A DNA stretch of 64,000 bases. Source: Amyloporia xantha (Eukaryota > Basidiomycota > Agaricomycetes > Polyporales > Adustoporiaceae). This document shows, piece by piece, positions 12,285-23,868 of the stretch. The notes under the pieces are model-generated. The model was not told the origin of the DNA. It did not search any database and saw nothing but the letters and a program-made list of their open reading frames with translations. The position numbers and the translations under genes were made by a program. The stretch lies in contig JAYKKR010000021.1 in the NCBI GenBank assembly GCA_036971615.1, positions 1 to 64,000 on the forward strand, read 5' to 3'. Position 1 is the first letter of the stretch. The number at the start of each line of letters is the position of its first letter.

Positions 12285-12488
12285 GATTATTGACAATGAT
12301 GTCTTCCATAATGCAGGGACGATCTTATTACACAGCGGTACGGAACACTCTCCTTCGATAAATTACGTGACAGAAGTATTGACCACGAATACTCATACAG
12401 GGCGAGACATAAATACTCGTATTAATACACAGATAGACCACGGACACCCATTCGACAAGTTACACTAGGGACGATTATTGAGGAAGTC

Positions 12489-13004
12489 TCAGACGGGAGG
12501 GACTTCAGATTCTGGATCATGTTTTGAGCATTCCGCATGGCTACGGTGGGAGAGCATTGCATGAACACCTACCTTTGAGAATCCCATCCTTTACGAGTTC
12601 CTCAGGTCTGGGACGCTGTTGCAGTGCATGTTCCAGCTTGTCCTAACCCTTTTAGGTGAGATACACTCATGGATCAACCGTGAACGACTCACTTCAAGCT
12701 GTGATCTCTGCAATTTCTCCTTCGCGGCTTGGAGAGCAGGTGCAACGTTGTCCTCTTTTGTCTTGGGTCAGAATGTGCTTAGAACAAGGGGTTCGAACTG
12801 ATATACCTTTGAGGATGTTCCGACCTATGAGATCGTACTTCTCCGGTCTCTGATTCAAGTGTCTCTCGAGCTTCTCTGCCGTCTGCGGATCAACGGAGGG
12901 CTTGCGGGCGGGTGCGGCGGGACGAACGACTTCAACAGTGGCTGAACATGTCGAATGTCATAAGCCCAGATAGTTCAGCAATGTGATGTTCGACACGTAC
13001 ACAT
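12489..13004 (-). CDS. Small RPEL-repeat protein (97 residues, five exons)
   Basis: This gene was assembled from small exons: 13004-13001, 12941-12807, 12754-12693, 12642-12573 and 12511-12489. All four junctions are GT-AG and the 294 coding bases stay in frame. The first exon codes only ATG plus one base. The product begins MSTVEVVRPAAPARK and holds two RPEL-like repeats, one around QRPEKYDLIGRNILK and one around QRPRPEELVKDGILK, ending KESEVPPV. RPEL motifs bind monomeric actin in animal MRTF and Phactr proteins, and short RPEL proteins of unknown function occur widely in fungi. Actin binding is therefore a family-based inference. The first repeat has Asp-Leu rather than Glu-Leu at the EL position. 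It has no introns longer than about 60 nt. Confidence 0.85.
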
Positions 13005-13413
13005 GATATGCAGGGTTAATGGCTTAGACGATTCGCTCAATAGATGTTAGAGGGAGATTGAGGGGAAGGGAAGACCGGTGAGACGCCTCGTATATATACT
13101 GCAGCCCAGCCCGCAATAGACAGCTGACAGCACCTGTACTATAGCTTCTAGACAAGTTCTGGCCGCTCTGCATCGTGCAGATCGGGCGTATATAGACCTT
13201 ACCAGCGACCGCCGACCAGCACTAGTGCCGCATGCCCAAAGACAGACTCATACACGCCGTATATTCCAGGTCGTGGAGCAAAATTCTCGGATCTCAAAGC
13301 GGTTTAGAATGTACAAAATGCTATCGATACACATGTCGTCCATCCGGATCCTGCATGCGCTGAATGCGAGGAGAACCTATCCCGTAAATCGGTCAGGGTC
13401 TTCAGAGGCCAAG
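13005..13413. other. Intergenic region upstream of the RPEL gene
   Basis: These 409 bases lie between the RPEL gene start and the stop of the next minus-strand gene. The stretch should hold the RPEL promoter and the neighbour's 3' untranslated region. The sequence has GC-rich patches near 13140-13230 but no clear gene. Confidence 0.5.
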
Positions 13414-13833
13414 TCAGAAGTCATCGTTGACATCTTTCGTCTCCCTCCTTTCCTTCTCGTGGCGAGTCCTGTGGACTCTCCGTTCTTCCTTGTATCCCTG
13501 GACGAGCCCGCGCGCCTCCCGAATACTCTCCTTCACCCTCTGAACTTCGACGGTGATGTCAGCCTCCATCGCGTCAAGCAGGTCAAGCAGGGCAATGATC
13601 TGCTTGGATGATATGGTAGATGGTGGCGTCACAGGCAGAGGCTTGTCCTGGCGAAATGGGGGAATGGCTTTGGGTCTTGGTCTGATTCTGGAGCTAGCTA
13701 GGGAGATCCGCCCCGCAGGAGAGCTCTTCAGACGCGGTGATGATAGTATCCCTATAGCGACCCCAGCAAGAAGTGGAGACAAGGACAGATTCAAGGGAAG
13801 ACGTGGAGCGCAGGAATCTCGAGAGAAAGTCAT
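13414..13833 (-). CDS. Hypothetical coiled-coil protein
   Basis: A single 139-codon frame starts with a true ATG at 13833 (MTFSRDSCAPRL). The N-terminal half is basic and rich in Ser, Pro and Arg. The C-terminal half, from about residue 78 (SSKQIIALLDLLDAME), is a charged amphipathic helix that continues through VQRVKESIREAR and ends in the very basic KEERRVHRTRHEKERRE. This pattern predicts a short coiled coil with a basic tail. I do not recognise the family. The helix periodicity argues that it is real, but further exons cannot be excluded. Confidence 0.5.
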   Translation of the reverse strand: MTFSRDSCAPRLPLNLSLSPLLAGVAIGILSSPRLKSSPAGRISLASSRIRPRPKAIPPFRQDKPLPVTPPSTISSKQIIALLDLLDAMEADITVEVQRVKESIREARGLVQGYKEERRVHRTRHEKERRETKDVNDDF

Positions 13834-13944
13834 TGCAATAAAAGTTCGTCTTCGGATGATGTGTTATGTAGAAGAAAAAAACATGCAAGCTGGATTATAA
13901 GTACGAATGGACGAGGCTGACGACAGAAGGAACACCATTATGAT

Positions 13945-14085
13945 CTAGGCCGATGCCAGTTTGCGAACGACGTCGAGAGCTGGTTGCCCCTGCACTTCGC
14001 TGGTCAAGTCATGTTTCGAAATAAATCCACGAATTCCGACCTGCAGGCCTGATACATAAGAACGCAAACAAATCATCAGGAGCAT
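13945..14085 (-). CDS. Possible 46-residue peptide or terminal exon
   Basis: An ATG at 14085 opens a frame of 46 codons whose second half reads LQVGIRGFISKHDL and DVVRKLASA before a TAG at 13945. The composition is protein-like. A TATAAATG sequence sits exactly at the start codon, and a cytosine/thymine-rich AG lies just before the LQVG segment, so this could instead be the last exon of a gene with unseen upstream exons. No family is recognised. Confidence 0.25.
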   Translation of the reverse strand: MLLMICLRSYVSGLQVGIRGFISKHDLTSEVQGQPALDVVRKLASA

Positions 14086-14257
14086 TTATAGAGCAGTCTT
14101 TTGGTAGGCCCGGGAGAGTAGAAGCTTGAAGCGGTCGAGGACGACCGCCAGCCTGATTGGCTGTGCGTATTCGCCACGTGCTCCTGGTAGGACAACGAGA
14201 CGAAGAGTCGAACAGGCGCAGAACACATTGCAGTCGTTTCTCCCGACATCATCCAAG

Positions 14258-14872
14258 ATGATACCGCGCAGAGTGCCTGGTGCTCTTCTCCGGCCCAGGA
14301 TATCCACCGTCCCCCTTCTCCAACGCAGACTCGCGTCTTCTCACCCTCAGGAAGAGCATCACGATGAGCACCATGGTGAACAGCAGGACGCCATCGCCTA
14401 CCCTAAGGAAGGTGAGCACGCCTCCTTGGGTCAATGCTCATACATGCTCAAATCTAGTACACGACTGTAGATTTCTCATCGCCTGTCTGGCGGAACTTCC
14501 TTTTGCTCGGTCTCGCGGTAGCTGGGTTCTACAAGTTTGCCCCTGCGCCGGGAGAGGACAATCACGTCTCACGTTTTATCGCCCACTACGCCACGCCGGG
14601 AGAAGTCTGGCAGAAGCTGTATTTTAAGCATTTGCTCCTCACGGTGGAAGGAGCGGATGATAGTCTGCTGGTTGCCGAGGCGAAGCGACCTCCTGTGCAT
14701 CGATACCGGTTCCCGCAGTACGTAGCTCGATCAATTGCATATGGATTGGCTGTCTCAACCAAATGATCTACGCAGGAAATTAGATCAATCTTCGCCCCAC
14801 TTGTTGCCGGTGGGACTTGCAGTCGACTTAAGTGATGTCACTGTAAAGAGGAGGGAACATAGAACGATGTGA
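14258..14872 (+). CDS. Mitochondrial inner-membrane protein, candidate complex I accessory subunit
   Basis: Exons 14258-14411, 14471-14717 and 14776-14872 join in frame to 165 residues. The N-terminus (MIPRRVPGALLRPRIS, then RRLASSHP) is a typical presequence. A His/Glu-rich stretch follows, then PVWRNFLLLGLAVAGFY, a single membrane segment, and a soluble domain with VSRFIAHYATPGEVW, KHLLLTVEGAD and RPPVHRYRFPQ. Small fungal accessory subunits of NADH:ubiquinone oxidoreductase (17.8-kDa type) have this layout: presequence, one membrane span, and a domain facing one side. The assignment rests on layout and remembered resemblance, not on a diagnostic motif. The start at 14258 was preferred to an in-frame upstream ATG at 14126 because the presequence begins there. 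Confidence 0.6.
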
Positions 14873-15044
14873 CTTTCTTTTCAATCAGTGCGGAGTGTAA
14901 TTCATCGGTTTGAGATTGACACTGTCAACTGCGGTTTATTGCGAATGAGATGAGATGAGAGGTGATAGCGGTATGTTAACAACCTGCCTTCGAAAAGGTG
15001 AAGTCTTTCAGACACGACAACATAGTCGAAGGTAACACCATCAA

Positions 15045-16424
15045 TCACAATTTCGCCTTCACCCTTTGTCGCTTGAATTCCTCGACTTCCTGCGTGGAAG
15101 GTAGAACGAAATCATAAGCCCAGACCCAAACTCTACCGTTCTTGACTTCGCCGTCCTGGAAGCCCATCTCCGCCCACCGTTTAGGATCCTGCTCCTCCAC
15201 TACCTGGCAGATTAAGGACTTCTTGGTGGCAAAAACTGGATCGGTACCTAGGAATGGAGAATGAGCCGGATATAGGGCTGTGGTAAGACTGACGAGTCGT
15301 GTGTAAGCTAGTCGTTGACACCCAAGCTCGACAGACATCTACGTACTCGTCGTATCCCGGTGCCGCTAACATGAAGTGAATGTGTGCAGCACGGTGAGGA
15401 TGACGACCTGTCAGGTCCGACAGGTGTTATGAGAAGATGCGTTGAAGGTTTCAGGGGGAAACACTAACCGAGCGAGCGTAGGAGGCCACCCGATGGGCCG
15501 TCGCTCGGCTTATGACGATCTGTCAGGAGTAGAGCCAATTCGGGGGCAGGTAACACGCACGATTGGATACGCCGTAGGTAGAATACCGCGATAACAAAAG
15601 GTACCGTCTTCCTCCGCAAGAATCTTGCCGCGGTCGTTAACTTCCGTGCTCCCGGGGTATTGCACGTCATAGATACCATCTCCGTCCGCTTGCCACTGTT
15701 TAACGTGTTAGAGTGCGCGACACTACGAGCTTGTTCACTACTGACAACATCAATTTTGGCACCCTTGACGGCCTGACCCTTGGTATTCTTGACGCTCCCT
15801 TTGAAGAACATGGCCTCTCCCGTCGTGTCAGCTTTGGCAAGCGAGGACCCAGAAGGTAATTCTGGAGCATTTGGATCATAGAAAGGCCCGGCCTCGCAGC
15901 TGTCGGTGCATCCCTGAGGAAAATGGGGGAAGAGTTCCTAAGGTCATTGGGGAATGGCAACGCAAAAATCACACTGACGATAGGTTTCGGATGCGTCAGT
16001 TCATCGACCAAGGCGCTCAACCCGAGAATATCGCTTAGGAGTATGAACTCGTTCTTGTAGTCCGTACTTTCCTTGCCAGCTTGGGTCAAGAACTGGACAA
16101 CCTTCGTCCACTCGGCATGATCCAGGGACGTCTCTCGTGCAAAGGTATGGAGATGCGAAACAAGTGCATTCATGAGCTGCAGCGCTCGCGGATCTTTCAC
16201 GAGACTCTTGTGGAGAGCCAGGACACTGCACGAGTGCGTTCGTGAGATCAACACTGTTCATAATGTATGAGAGTACATGAGACATACTGATCGGTGACAG
16301 TATAGTCAGACCCCTCTCGAAAATCTCGCTCGAGCGGCAGATCCTTGGGAATTTCGTGTTGTAATTGAGCACGGATAGCTACGCCCACGAGCAGGGGATC
16401 CGTCATTTGTTTTCGGGACGCCAT
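15045..16424 (-). CDS. Intradiol ring-cleavage dioxygenase (catechol/hydroxyquinol 1,2-type)
   Basis: This non-haem Fe(III) enzyme opens catechol-type rings between the two hydroxyls, feeding aromatic breakdown into the 3-oxoadipate route. Starting at 16424 (MASRKQMTDPLL), exons give an N-terminal helical domain (KNEFILLSDILGLSALVDEL), CTDSCEAGPFYDPNAPELP, the segment GDGIYDVQYPG, EEDGTFCYRGILPTAYPI, DGPSGGLLRSLG and GRHPHRAAHIHFM, ending with GTDPVFATKKSLI and a basic tail at 15045. The iron ligands expected in this family are two tyrosines (candidates in IYDVQ and AYPI) and two histidines (AHIH), and all are present. The length and N-terminal linker domain fit the cytosolic catechol or hydroxyquinol dioxygenases rather than protocatechuate 3,4-dioxygenase. 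At least six short introns are present. The substrate cannot be fixed from sequence alone; in wood- and litter-decay fungi hydroxyquinol is common. Confidence 0.88.
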
Positions 16425-17113
16425 GGTAAGAGTTCTGTTGGCGGGGTTACAGTAAGATGGAAGGTGGCATTATATAGTGTCCATGGTACTGGGGCAATGC
16501 TCACACAACTTCTGTTCGGCGGCCTCGCGAAGGAGGTATTTTAAATAGACGGAAGCTTAATTGGTAAGGCTCAGGGAAAGCCGATGTCTGGGTTAATGAA
16601 TCATCCACTTCGTCAGAGTAACGAAGCAGTGGAGAGGCACATAAGCGTCTGTTCTCACTGATATCATGACCCCATGAACACGAAGCGATTGTGCAAACGT
16701 TGTTTTGAGTCCCGAGCATCCGTGATAAGCATAGCACGGGGCTTTGGAAAGCCGGCCCGCTGAGTCGGGGAACCCGCCTAATAGAGTGCTTGTATAACAG
16801 TCAGTCAGCGGGTTGAAAGCTCAGCGCTCAGCGCTCATCGGTTACTACCCCGGATTGGCAGACAGATGCGCTGCCGACGCGTCAGATCACGTGCCATGCT
16901 GGCAGGACGCGTTGCTGACGTAAGCGAGTTGGTGGTTGCTGTTCAGAGTGAACGCGTGCAGCCCGAGGTGCAGCCTGCCTAACCGTGCGTGTCGCGGGTC
17001 CTCATTCCCTCGTTCCCTGCCAGTCCGTCTTCAGTCGCTCGTTCTCCTCAGTAGCGGAAACTCAGCGCAGTATACCCTTCTTCACACCGGTCCTGTGTGC
17101 GCGGCCCACTCAA
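16425..17113. other. Divergent promoter region, dioxygenase / Rax2
   Basis: About 690 bp separate the two start codons. GC content rises toward Rax2. Short iterations of an AGCGCTC-type unit occur near 16820-16840. No coding sequence was supported: the in-frame ATG at 16985 upstream of Rax2 is rejected because the signal peptide begins at 17114. Confidence 0.5.
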
Positions 17114-20100
17114 ATGACGCGTGGATTGCTATACTTTTGTCTCTCATCCGCCCTACTAGTCTCTCGCAATGTCGTCTTTGCCAGTCTACCCTTGGTTGAC
17201 TTCGACCGCATGGGCACCGTCGGCTTGACCGGCGCATTTGCGGGCATAGGGCTGTCCGACAACTCCAGCATTACTGCGACCTTCGACCCTTCCGAGGCAA
17301 CGCTTCTTTCTCGTTCTTCAGATGGCTCCCTCTCAGCTCTGGGCTCCACGAATGTCGGTGGAAGCATTGTGGCAGGCTGCGCTCTTGGCGATGTTTTCTA
17401 TTTCGGTGGCACGTTCACTTCCATAGGCGACACCTCCGCCAGCAACGTCGCATCCTATACAGCTTCGTCAGGTTCATTTGCGGCATTGGGTTCGAATGGT
17501 CCGAACGGGGAAGTCCATGCCTTGTATTGTGATGCTACTGAAAACATGGTCTGGGTTGGTGGTAAATTTACTTCTCCGGGGTCATCAGTGGCGGTTTGGG
17601 AACCAAAGTCTTCACAATGGTCTACCCCTCCGTTTGGAGGGTTTTCCGGGGCTGCAGCAGAAGTGTCATCCATCACCACGAATTCATCTGCTTCCAGCCT
17701 ATTTTTTTCCGGCTCCTTCATTATATCCTTTGGGAACAGTACAGCCCTTAATGGCACCAACAACCCGAATGTGCCGTATTCTACTGGCGCTACCCCGTTC
17801 TCATCCTCGCTGGTTCCTGTACCGCTTCAGAATGTGCAGGTCGTTGCAGAACCGTCCTCCACGGAGTCTGGTTTCAGCGATATACAAGATATCCTCTGTC
17901 CATCTGGCCCAGATGGGCCAGGCGATACATGGTTCGGAGAGGATGGAGATACTGCTGTTGTAACTGTCCGCGCATTCTCTTTGCTGAGTGCAAGAGGCGT
18001 TCGGATTGGTAACACCTTTTTGGATGGAAGAGGCACTACGGGATTCAGGTACGAAATAATCTATCACGGCCGTAGCGTAGATCTGATCTTGTGTTAGTGT
18101 AACAACTATTCCGGATAACACCGTGCGACCATTGACCTACGTCGATCCTCAGACCGGGCAAAACGAGACTTGTACCGATCCTTGTCCCCTCTTGACCGAT
18201 TCTTCCGTTCCCTACCAAGACTTCTTATTCAGCGACAACCTCGATATCACTGGATTCCAGCTCACATTATCCGAGTGGCAAGGCGCGGGACCCGGACTGC
18301 ATCTCCTCCAACTGCTCTCGTCTGGAGCATTTGCGTCCGCTATCTCTGCCAACAATAGCGCGTCATGTTTTGCGCCGAATCCTTCCAATGTCACCTTCAC
18401 CGGCTCCTGGTCAGAGAAAGAAGCGGATACAGACATACCCGGTACCGTCGAAACAGTCTTAGTCTCCACTGTTGCTGTCGGAACCAGTGCTTCACAAAGT
18501 CCCAGCATCACCTGGATGCCATATGTCTCAGCCTCCGGAGAGTATGACATATATCTTGTCGTTCCAGGTTGTACCAATTTCGAAGATTGTCCGCTTCGTA
18601 CCAGTGTTCAAGTCACTGTTTTCCCTGGAGAAGGGTTGCAGCCATGGGTCACCACAGTCTCACAGCAAAACCCCGCCGATCAGACTACGTTGGTCTACAG
18701 CGGACCAATCGTACCCTCTTCTCCCAGTTTCGTCACTACCATCTCCATGACTCTGGCGGACGAACCTGTGGGTTCCGGGGAGAACGGCGAATATGAGCTG
18801 GTAGCAGCCGGCGTGCAGCTCCAGCTGATGAGTGCCAATATCACTGCTAATGGTGGCAGTGGGACCAACGGGACAACCGCAGGATCTGCGCAAGGATTCG
18901 GATTTTTTGAGTGGCCGTTGTCCTCGAAGTCGAAGGTCAATGCTACCGGGACATTATCAAATGCGACAGAAACAGCTCTCGATAGCATTGGCGTGGATAT
19001 ATACACGGCCATGGATGGTAGTAGTGATCTCACCTCATCCACCGCATCACTGATCTCCGCCGTTGCGCATCATCCATCTGGTATCATCTTCCTCGGTGGC
19101 AAGTTCAATTTCACCTCGGGAAGTGCATCCGGTGCTTCTAACATTGTCGCATTCAAGAACGGAGCCCTCACTTCCCTACCCGCCAATGGTCTGAATGGGC
19201 CTGTAACGTCGCTGGTGCTTGACGGTGATAAGCTCTTCGTGGGTGGTTCATTCGATGACACACTTTCGGGCTCTACCAAAGGTGCGTTGCGTGGCATCGC
19301 AATGTACGACGTCTCGCAAAATCAGTGGTCGTCCCTCGGAGGAGGGGTCAATGGCGCGGTGGCCAGTCTCGATTATGCCAACGGGGAGGTGCTGCTCGCA
19401 GGCAACTTTACGCAAACATCGTTGAGTGTTTCTGGCGCTGACCAGAGCGCACCTGGATTTGCGGCTTGGAACGTGGCAAATGAAACGTGGGTAAACAGCG
19501 GAGGCTTCCTGGTCGGAAGCATGACGTTTGTTGGCAACGGCACTCAAGACCAAGCGCAATTCGTTGCTGGTTCTGTTGACGCTTCTCTTCAATACGGTGC
19601 GACAGGGTTCGTGTTACTACAGAATGGCGCGAGCGGTTCGCCGCAAATATCACCTCTTGAGGTGCAGTTGGGCGACAACGTCACCACTGCCTCTCCTTCA
19701 TCAAGCAGCACAGTGCGTCGACGATCGCACGTACATCGCACGGCTACTTCTTGGATACCCAGAATCAATGCTTTGCGTATATTCAAGAGAGATTCGAGCA
19801 CCTCCTTAGCACCTTTACCTTCTGGCCCTGTCACCCCTTCTCCAGCAGTTCTCGCCGGAGCCTTTTGGACCAACACCTCGTCGTCGAAGGAGATGATCAT
19901 CCTCGGGGGTAACTTCTCCTTCTCATCATCATCCGGATCCTCGTACCAGAGCGTCGCCATCTATGACAATTCAACCGGCAACATCAAAGCGTTGCAAGGT
20001 GATCAGGTCAATGGCACCGTCCGCAGCCTTCTGGTTCAAGGCGATAACCTATTCATCGGTGGAGAGTTTACCCTGCAGGGCACCAATGCCAACGGGTTTG

Positions 20101-21707
20101 CCATTTACAACTTGGCAGAACAACAGTGGGCGACATCCGGCGTTCAGCCTCTGCAGCCCAGTTCAGGATCGAGCGTCGTTGTGCGGTCTGTTACGGCGTC
20201 TCCTTCACAATCAAGCGTCGTGATTGTAGCCGGTACTTTTGCTCAGGCTGGATCAACAGCTTGCCGGTCGATCTGTTCTTACGACGCCAGTTCGGGACAG
20301 TGGGCAGCCTTGGGAAACGGTATACAAGGAGACGTGGCCTCAGTTGCCTATGCCGGGGTTTGTTAATTGAATATATGCGTCGTACACTTTGACACTGACA
20401 TCGAGAGGTAGGTCAACTCGGACATCATCGTAGCATCTGGTTCACTCGCCCTAGCGGATAGTACACCAGCCAATGTTGCAATCTATACACTATCAAATTC
20501 GACCTGGGCTTCTGTTGGCAACAGTAGCTTACCCGGACCAGTCACCGCTGTTGCCGTTAATGATGGTAATGCTAGCAGTATATTTGCTGCCGGTCGGTCA
20601 GTCTATTCGGTGTCTTCCCAATTTGCATAGAAGTGACTCAGAAATTTTGCGCAGTTCATCTGACGGTTCATCTGCGTTCCTCTACTTCTGGAACGGTCAT
20701 GTATGGTCTGCTGTTGGTCAGTTATGCCTGATTCATTCACAAGTGCTAGACGGCTCATAGGAATATAGGATCAACTCTGGAATCGGCAACGGACGTTTCA
20801 CAGCTGGCCGTGGTCCCGCTACAAAATACCCATGTCGCAAACAGTGTAATACAATCGGACCGAGTCCTCATGGTGTCTGGGTACTTGGCCGATTCTTCAT
20901 TCGGAAATGCATCGTCTGCTCTCTTTGATGGGGAGACGTTCATCCCATACATTGTCTCGGCATCAGCGTCGGGTTCTCCTGGTATTGTCTCCGGTCTGAT
21001 ATATTCTTTCTCGACATTTAGTTTCACTCAGCAACGTGAGCTTTTGATGTCACCTTGCTCTGTCGCGTTACGTTGATATCTTTTGTTGTGCAGATTTCCT
21101 CGCGACTGGAGTGGTAATCCTTATTTCTATTGCCATTGCTGCCGGAATAGTGTTCTTGCTTGCGCTCATCGGAATCCTTTGGACACTCTTCTCCAGAAGA
21201 GATGACAAGATGAACAAATTTGATACAGCCGACATTGATGAAGACGACGACTCTATACATCGACCGTCTTCATTGCTTGCTCATATCAATGCTGCCACAC
21301 GAACAACCATCTTAGGTGACTCCAATCCGTTTGGCCCGCAAGTTGAGAAGGAGGGCGAAGTTGCAGGCGCTGCCGGAGCCGCGGAGCACAATCTCTTTGA
21401 ACCAGACGCAAGCAATTATGTCCGGGCTGAGACGCCCTCAGATGCTGTCGCTGGAACGATGGCTGGCGAAGAGATGAATCGGGCGGCTCACGCTCGATAT
21501 TCATTCCAGGCTGCTGGGGAGGGAGAACTACCGCTGACCGCTGGACAGGAGGTTGAAATCCTAGATGATGGTGATGCTGCGTACGTCCCTTCTCTATTCT
21601 TTATTATCACGTAAACCTTGCTAAATCATGACTTTTGCAGTTGGTGGTACGCACGAGATGTACGTACGGGACAAGAAGGAGTTGTACCAGCAGCCTACGT
21701 GTATTGA
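17114..21707 (+). CDS. RAX2: Rax2-type cortical polarity marker with C-terminal SH3 domain
   Basis: Rax2 is a type I membrane glycoprotein that marks sites of polarised growth. The start at 17114 gives a signal peptide (LYFCLSSALLVS). Exon 1 (17114-18048) and exon 2 (18098-20357) encode the long ectodomain with repeated beta-propeller-like phrases (VFYFGGTFTSIG, IFLGGKFNF, LFIGGEFTLQG) and many Asn-x-Ser/Thr sites. Exon 3 starts at 20412, and three further junctions near 20608, 20709 and 21034 were checked in frame. The membrane segment is VVILISIAIAAGIVFLLALI. The cytosolic tail ends in an SH3 fold: ARYSFQAAGEGELPLTAG, then EVEILDDGDAAWWYARD and QEGVVPAAYVY, with the last intron inside it. 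Budding-yeast Rax2 has only a short tail, so the SH3 domain could tether signalling or actin factors directly. The family call is strong, and the SH3 call is strong from its ALYDY-like, WW and P-x-x-Y positions. Confidence 0.9.
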
Positions 21708-21938
21708 ACGTTCTCTAATCTTGAATTGCACTTTCATGGATTCTCTTTGCTGTCGTCGTATTGTTTCGATACCCCCGTGATGAATATTGGTCTATTGTCT
21801 TATTGTTTCCTATTATCCTATGGTCGTCAAACAGATTCCCATCCCCTTGCATATATTTCTCGTCTTAGAATACACTTTCACCGTCCATGATTACTTATAC
21901 ATGTCAATGATGTCATGCCATCTCAGAAACAATTATGT

Positions 21939-23510
21939 TTACTGCAGCACAGAAAAGAAAATCAGTAAATTGGGATGTAGGGCAATTGTATAACACACCT
22001 GTAGTAATGGATCGCGGAAGTGCTTCTGGTTATTGTGTTTGAAGCCCACTTTCGTCTTGAAGTCTTCCCTGCGACGTTGGTCTCTGAACTCTCGAACATG
22101 CCGACCAGCCTCCCGAGCTTCACCTCGGTTTCTTGCCTTCACAACATCAGTCCCACTCCCAAAAGCGCCAAACCCACCCTTTCTGGGAACCAGAGCGGAG
22201 TTCTTATCGTCCAGGAGGCGGCGGACGAGTGCAGCGCCCGAATTTGGGTCATCAGCCCTGCCTCCCCTTGGCGTTATTGGAAACGATTGGGCATAATAGC
22301 GGCGCATGCTACGATGTCCTATGCGCGCCCCTGAAGGAAGAACAAGCTCGTAGTGAGAATCGCCGTAGGTGATTTGGTTATCCGGAATTTCATCTGAATC
22401 GTCGTCCGACTCGTCAACGTCTTCATCAATAACTTCGTCCGCGTCTCCATCCTGGTCATCGGCGTCCTCCCACTCCTCATCTTCGGAACCAGACGCATCC
22501 CTTGAGGAACGCTTAGCCTTGCGGCTCCGCTGTTCATGGGCATCGGGGTATGAGGCAGTGAAATCATAGAAATCGGAGATCTCCAATCGATCATCCTCTG
22601 CATCGTAGGCGATTTTACAATGACCCTTGTCGAGCATATGTTTGCGGACGGCATCCAGTGTACGGAACTCCCTCCCTCTATCATTGCAATAGATGCACAC
22701 ATTGCCCACAGCGATCTTCTCTCCGAGGTAGGTAATGAGACCCACAAGGTTGACGAGGTATTCTGCGTCCGGAATGAAGAACGAGTGTACCACGGACATG
22801 TGAGTTAGATTATCCTCTAGGGACGAAGACGCCTCGTTACAAAAGAGACATTGAGTCGGCGCAAGGCGAGCACGAGCGGCAGCGATCTTCTCGTCAATTG
22901 TCTGATTAATCTGTTCTTCAGAGGCTTCTGTCTCCACGGTCAGAGCTGCGCCTGCGCCTTGAGATGAAGACGGTTGGAGGACATCGTTCTCAGCCACGGC
23001 GAGAGATGCTGGGGAATCCGTAGGAGGTGCCGTATTATCATCGTGGACAGCTTCAACTGCCGGCTCGGCCTTCGCTCTCAAGGAGGCTTTCAACTCGTTC
23101 TCTTTGTGTTTGCGAGAGCTCAAATGAGTCCTGTATGCATTTTCGGTCGTGTACGATTTACTAATAGTGTATTAGAGGTGCATAAATCACAGCGTTGAAT
23201 AGTAGCTCACCCGCAAACTTCGCAAGACGAGCCCTTAGGAGAAGTCATGACGGCTGTTTCTGCTCTCCTCTCCAGAACCTTCTGGTTAAAGAGGGTGGCA
23301 CTGACAGGCGGAAGCCCCGCAACTCGACGCTTCATGTTGTATCTGTGATGGTCAGACCTATAATGCTCGCCTGCACCCTGAGTATTAGACGAGGACGGGA
23401 GGACGATGATGCCGATGTGACTTACGCTGGTCCTCTGCGGAATGAAACGCAATGCTGCATGACAGACAAGTAAAAAGCGATCCATTTTGCTGTAGTTGCT
23501 CGTCAGACAT
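21939..23510 (-). CDS. REI1: Rei1/ZNF622 cytosolic 60S ribosome maturation factor
   Basis: Rei1 acts late in cytosolic 60S maturation, recycling the Arx1 export factor and probing the peptide exit tunnel. The start at 23510 (MSDEQLQQNGS) is followed by the first C2H2 finger, FTCLSCSIAFHSAEDQR, split by an intron before THYRSDHHRYNMKRRVAGLPP. The next exons supply SCEVCGKSYTTENAYRTH and ENELKASLRAK, and then two central fingers around QCLFCNEASSSLEDNLTHM and CIYCNDRGREFRTLDAVRKHM. An acidic stretch (22370-22500) precedes LPSGARIGHRSMRRYY and the C-terminal GVGF-type KVGFKHNNQKHFRDPLLQ. The last intron (about 21945-22001) lies directly before the stop codon and its length is a multiple of three. 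The promoter is shared with the CLASP gene. Confidence 0.93.
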
Positions 23511-23868
23511 TTCAAAGGATGGATGAAGTGCAGCGATCGAAAGAGAAATTTGGGGAGGAATATCAAGGTCTGTCGGATCCTTCTCTCAGTCAGCTTTGCA
23601 ATCACGTGTCAATTACAAACCCTAACCATAAAGCAGCCTCCTGTGGCAGCATGCAATGCATCTCCAGCCTCGCTTTGACTGATCTGGCAGTATACATAAG
23701 GCGGGCCATTTTTCAACTGGCGGACGTAAGAGTACAGACATTCGAACCAGGAGGTATTTAGTACTTGATACACAGATGACCACAAAACACGGTCACGTGG
23801 CGTGGATCGCAGTTGAAACTGTCGCGAGGTCGAGCGTTCTGCCGTTATACTGATCCTTCTTAACTGCT
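23511..23868. promoter_or_regulatory. Bidirectional promoter, Rei1 / CLASP
   Basis: These 358 bases lie between two divergent start codons and must carry both promoters. Short ATG-initiated frames here have no protein-like features. No specific factor sites were identified. Confidence 0.5.

Noticed and set aside
16985..17113. Longer N-terminus for Rax2 from the ATG at 16985
   Set aside because: The signal peptide begins at 17114; the extra segment would block secretion and shows no similarity.
18695..19042. Minus-strand frame within Rax2
   Set aside because: It is antisense to a conserved coding exon and has no independent support.
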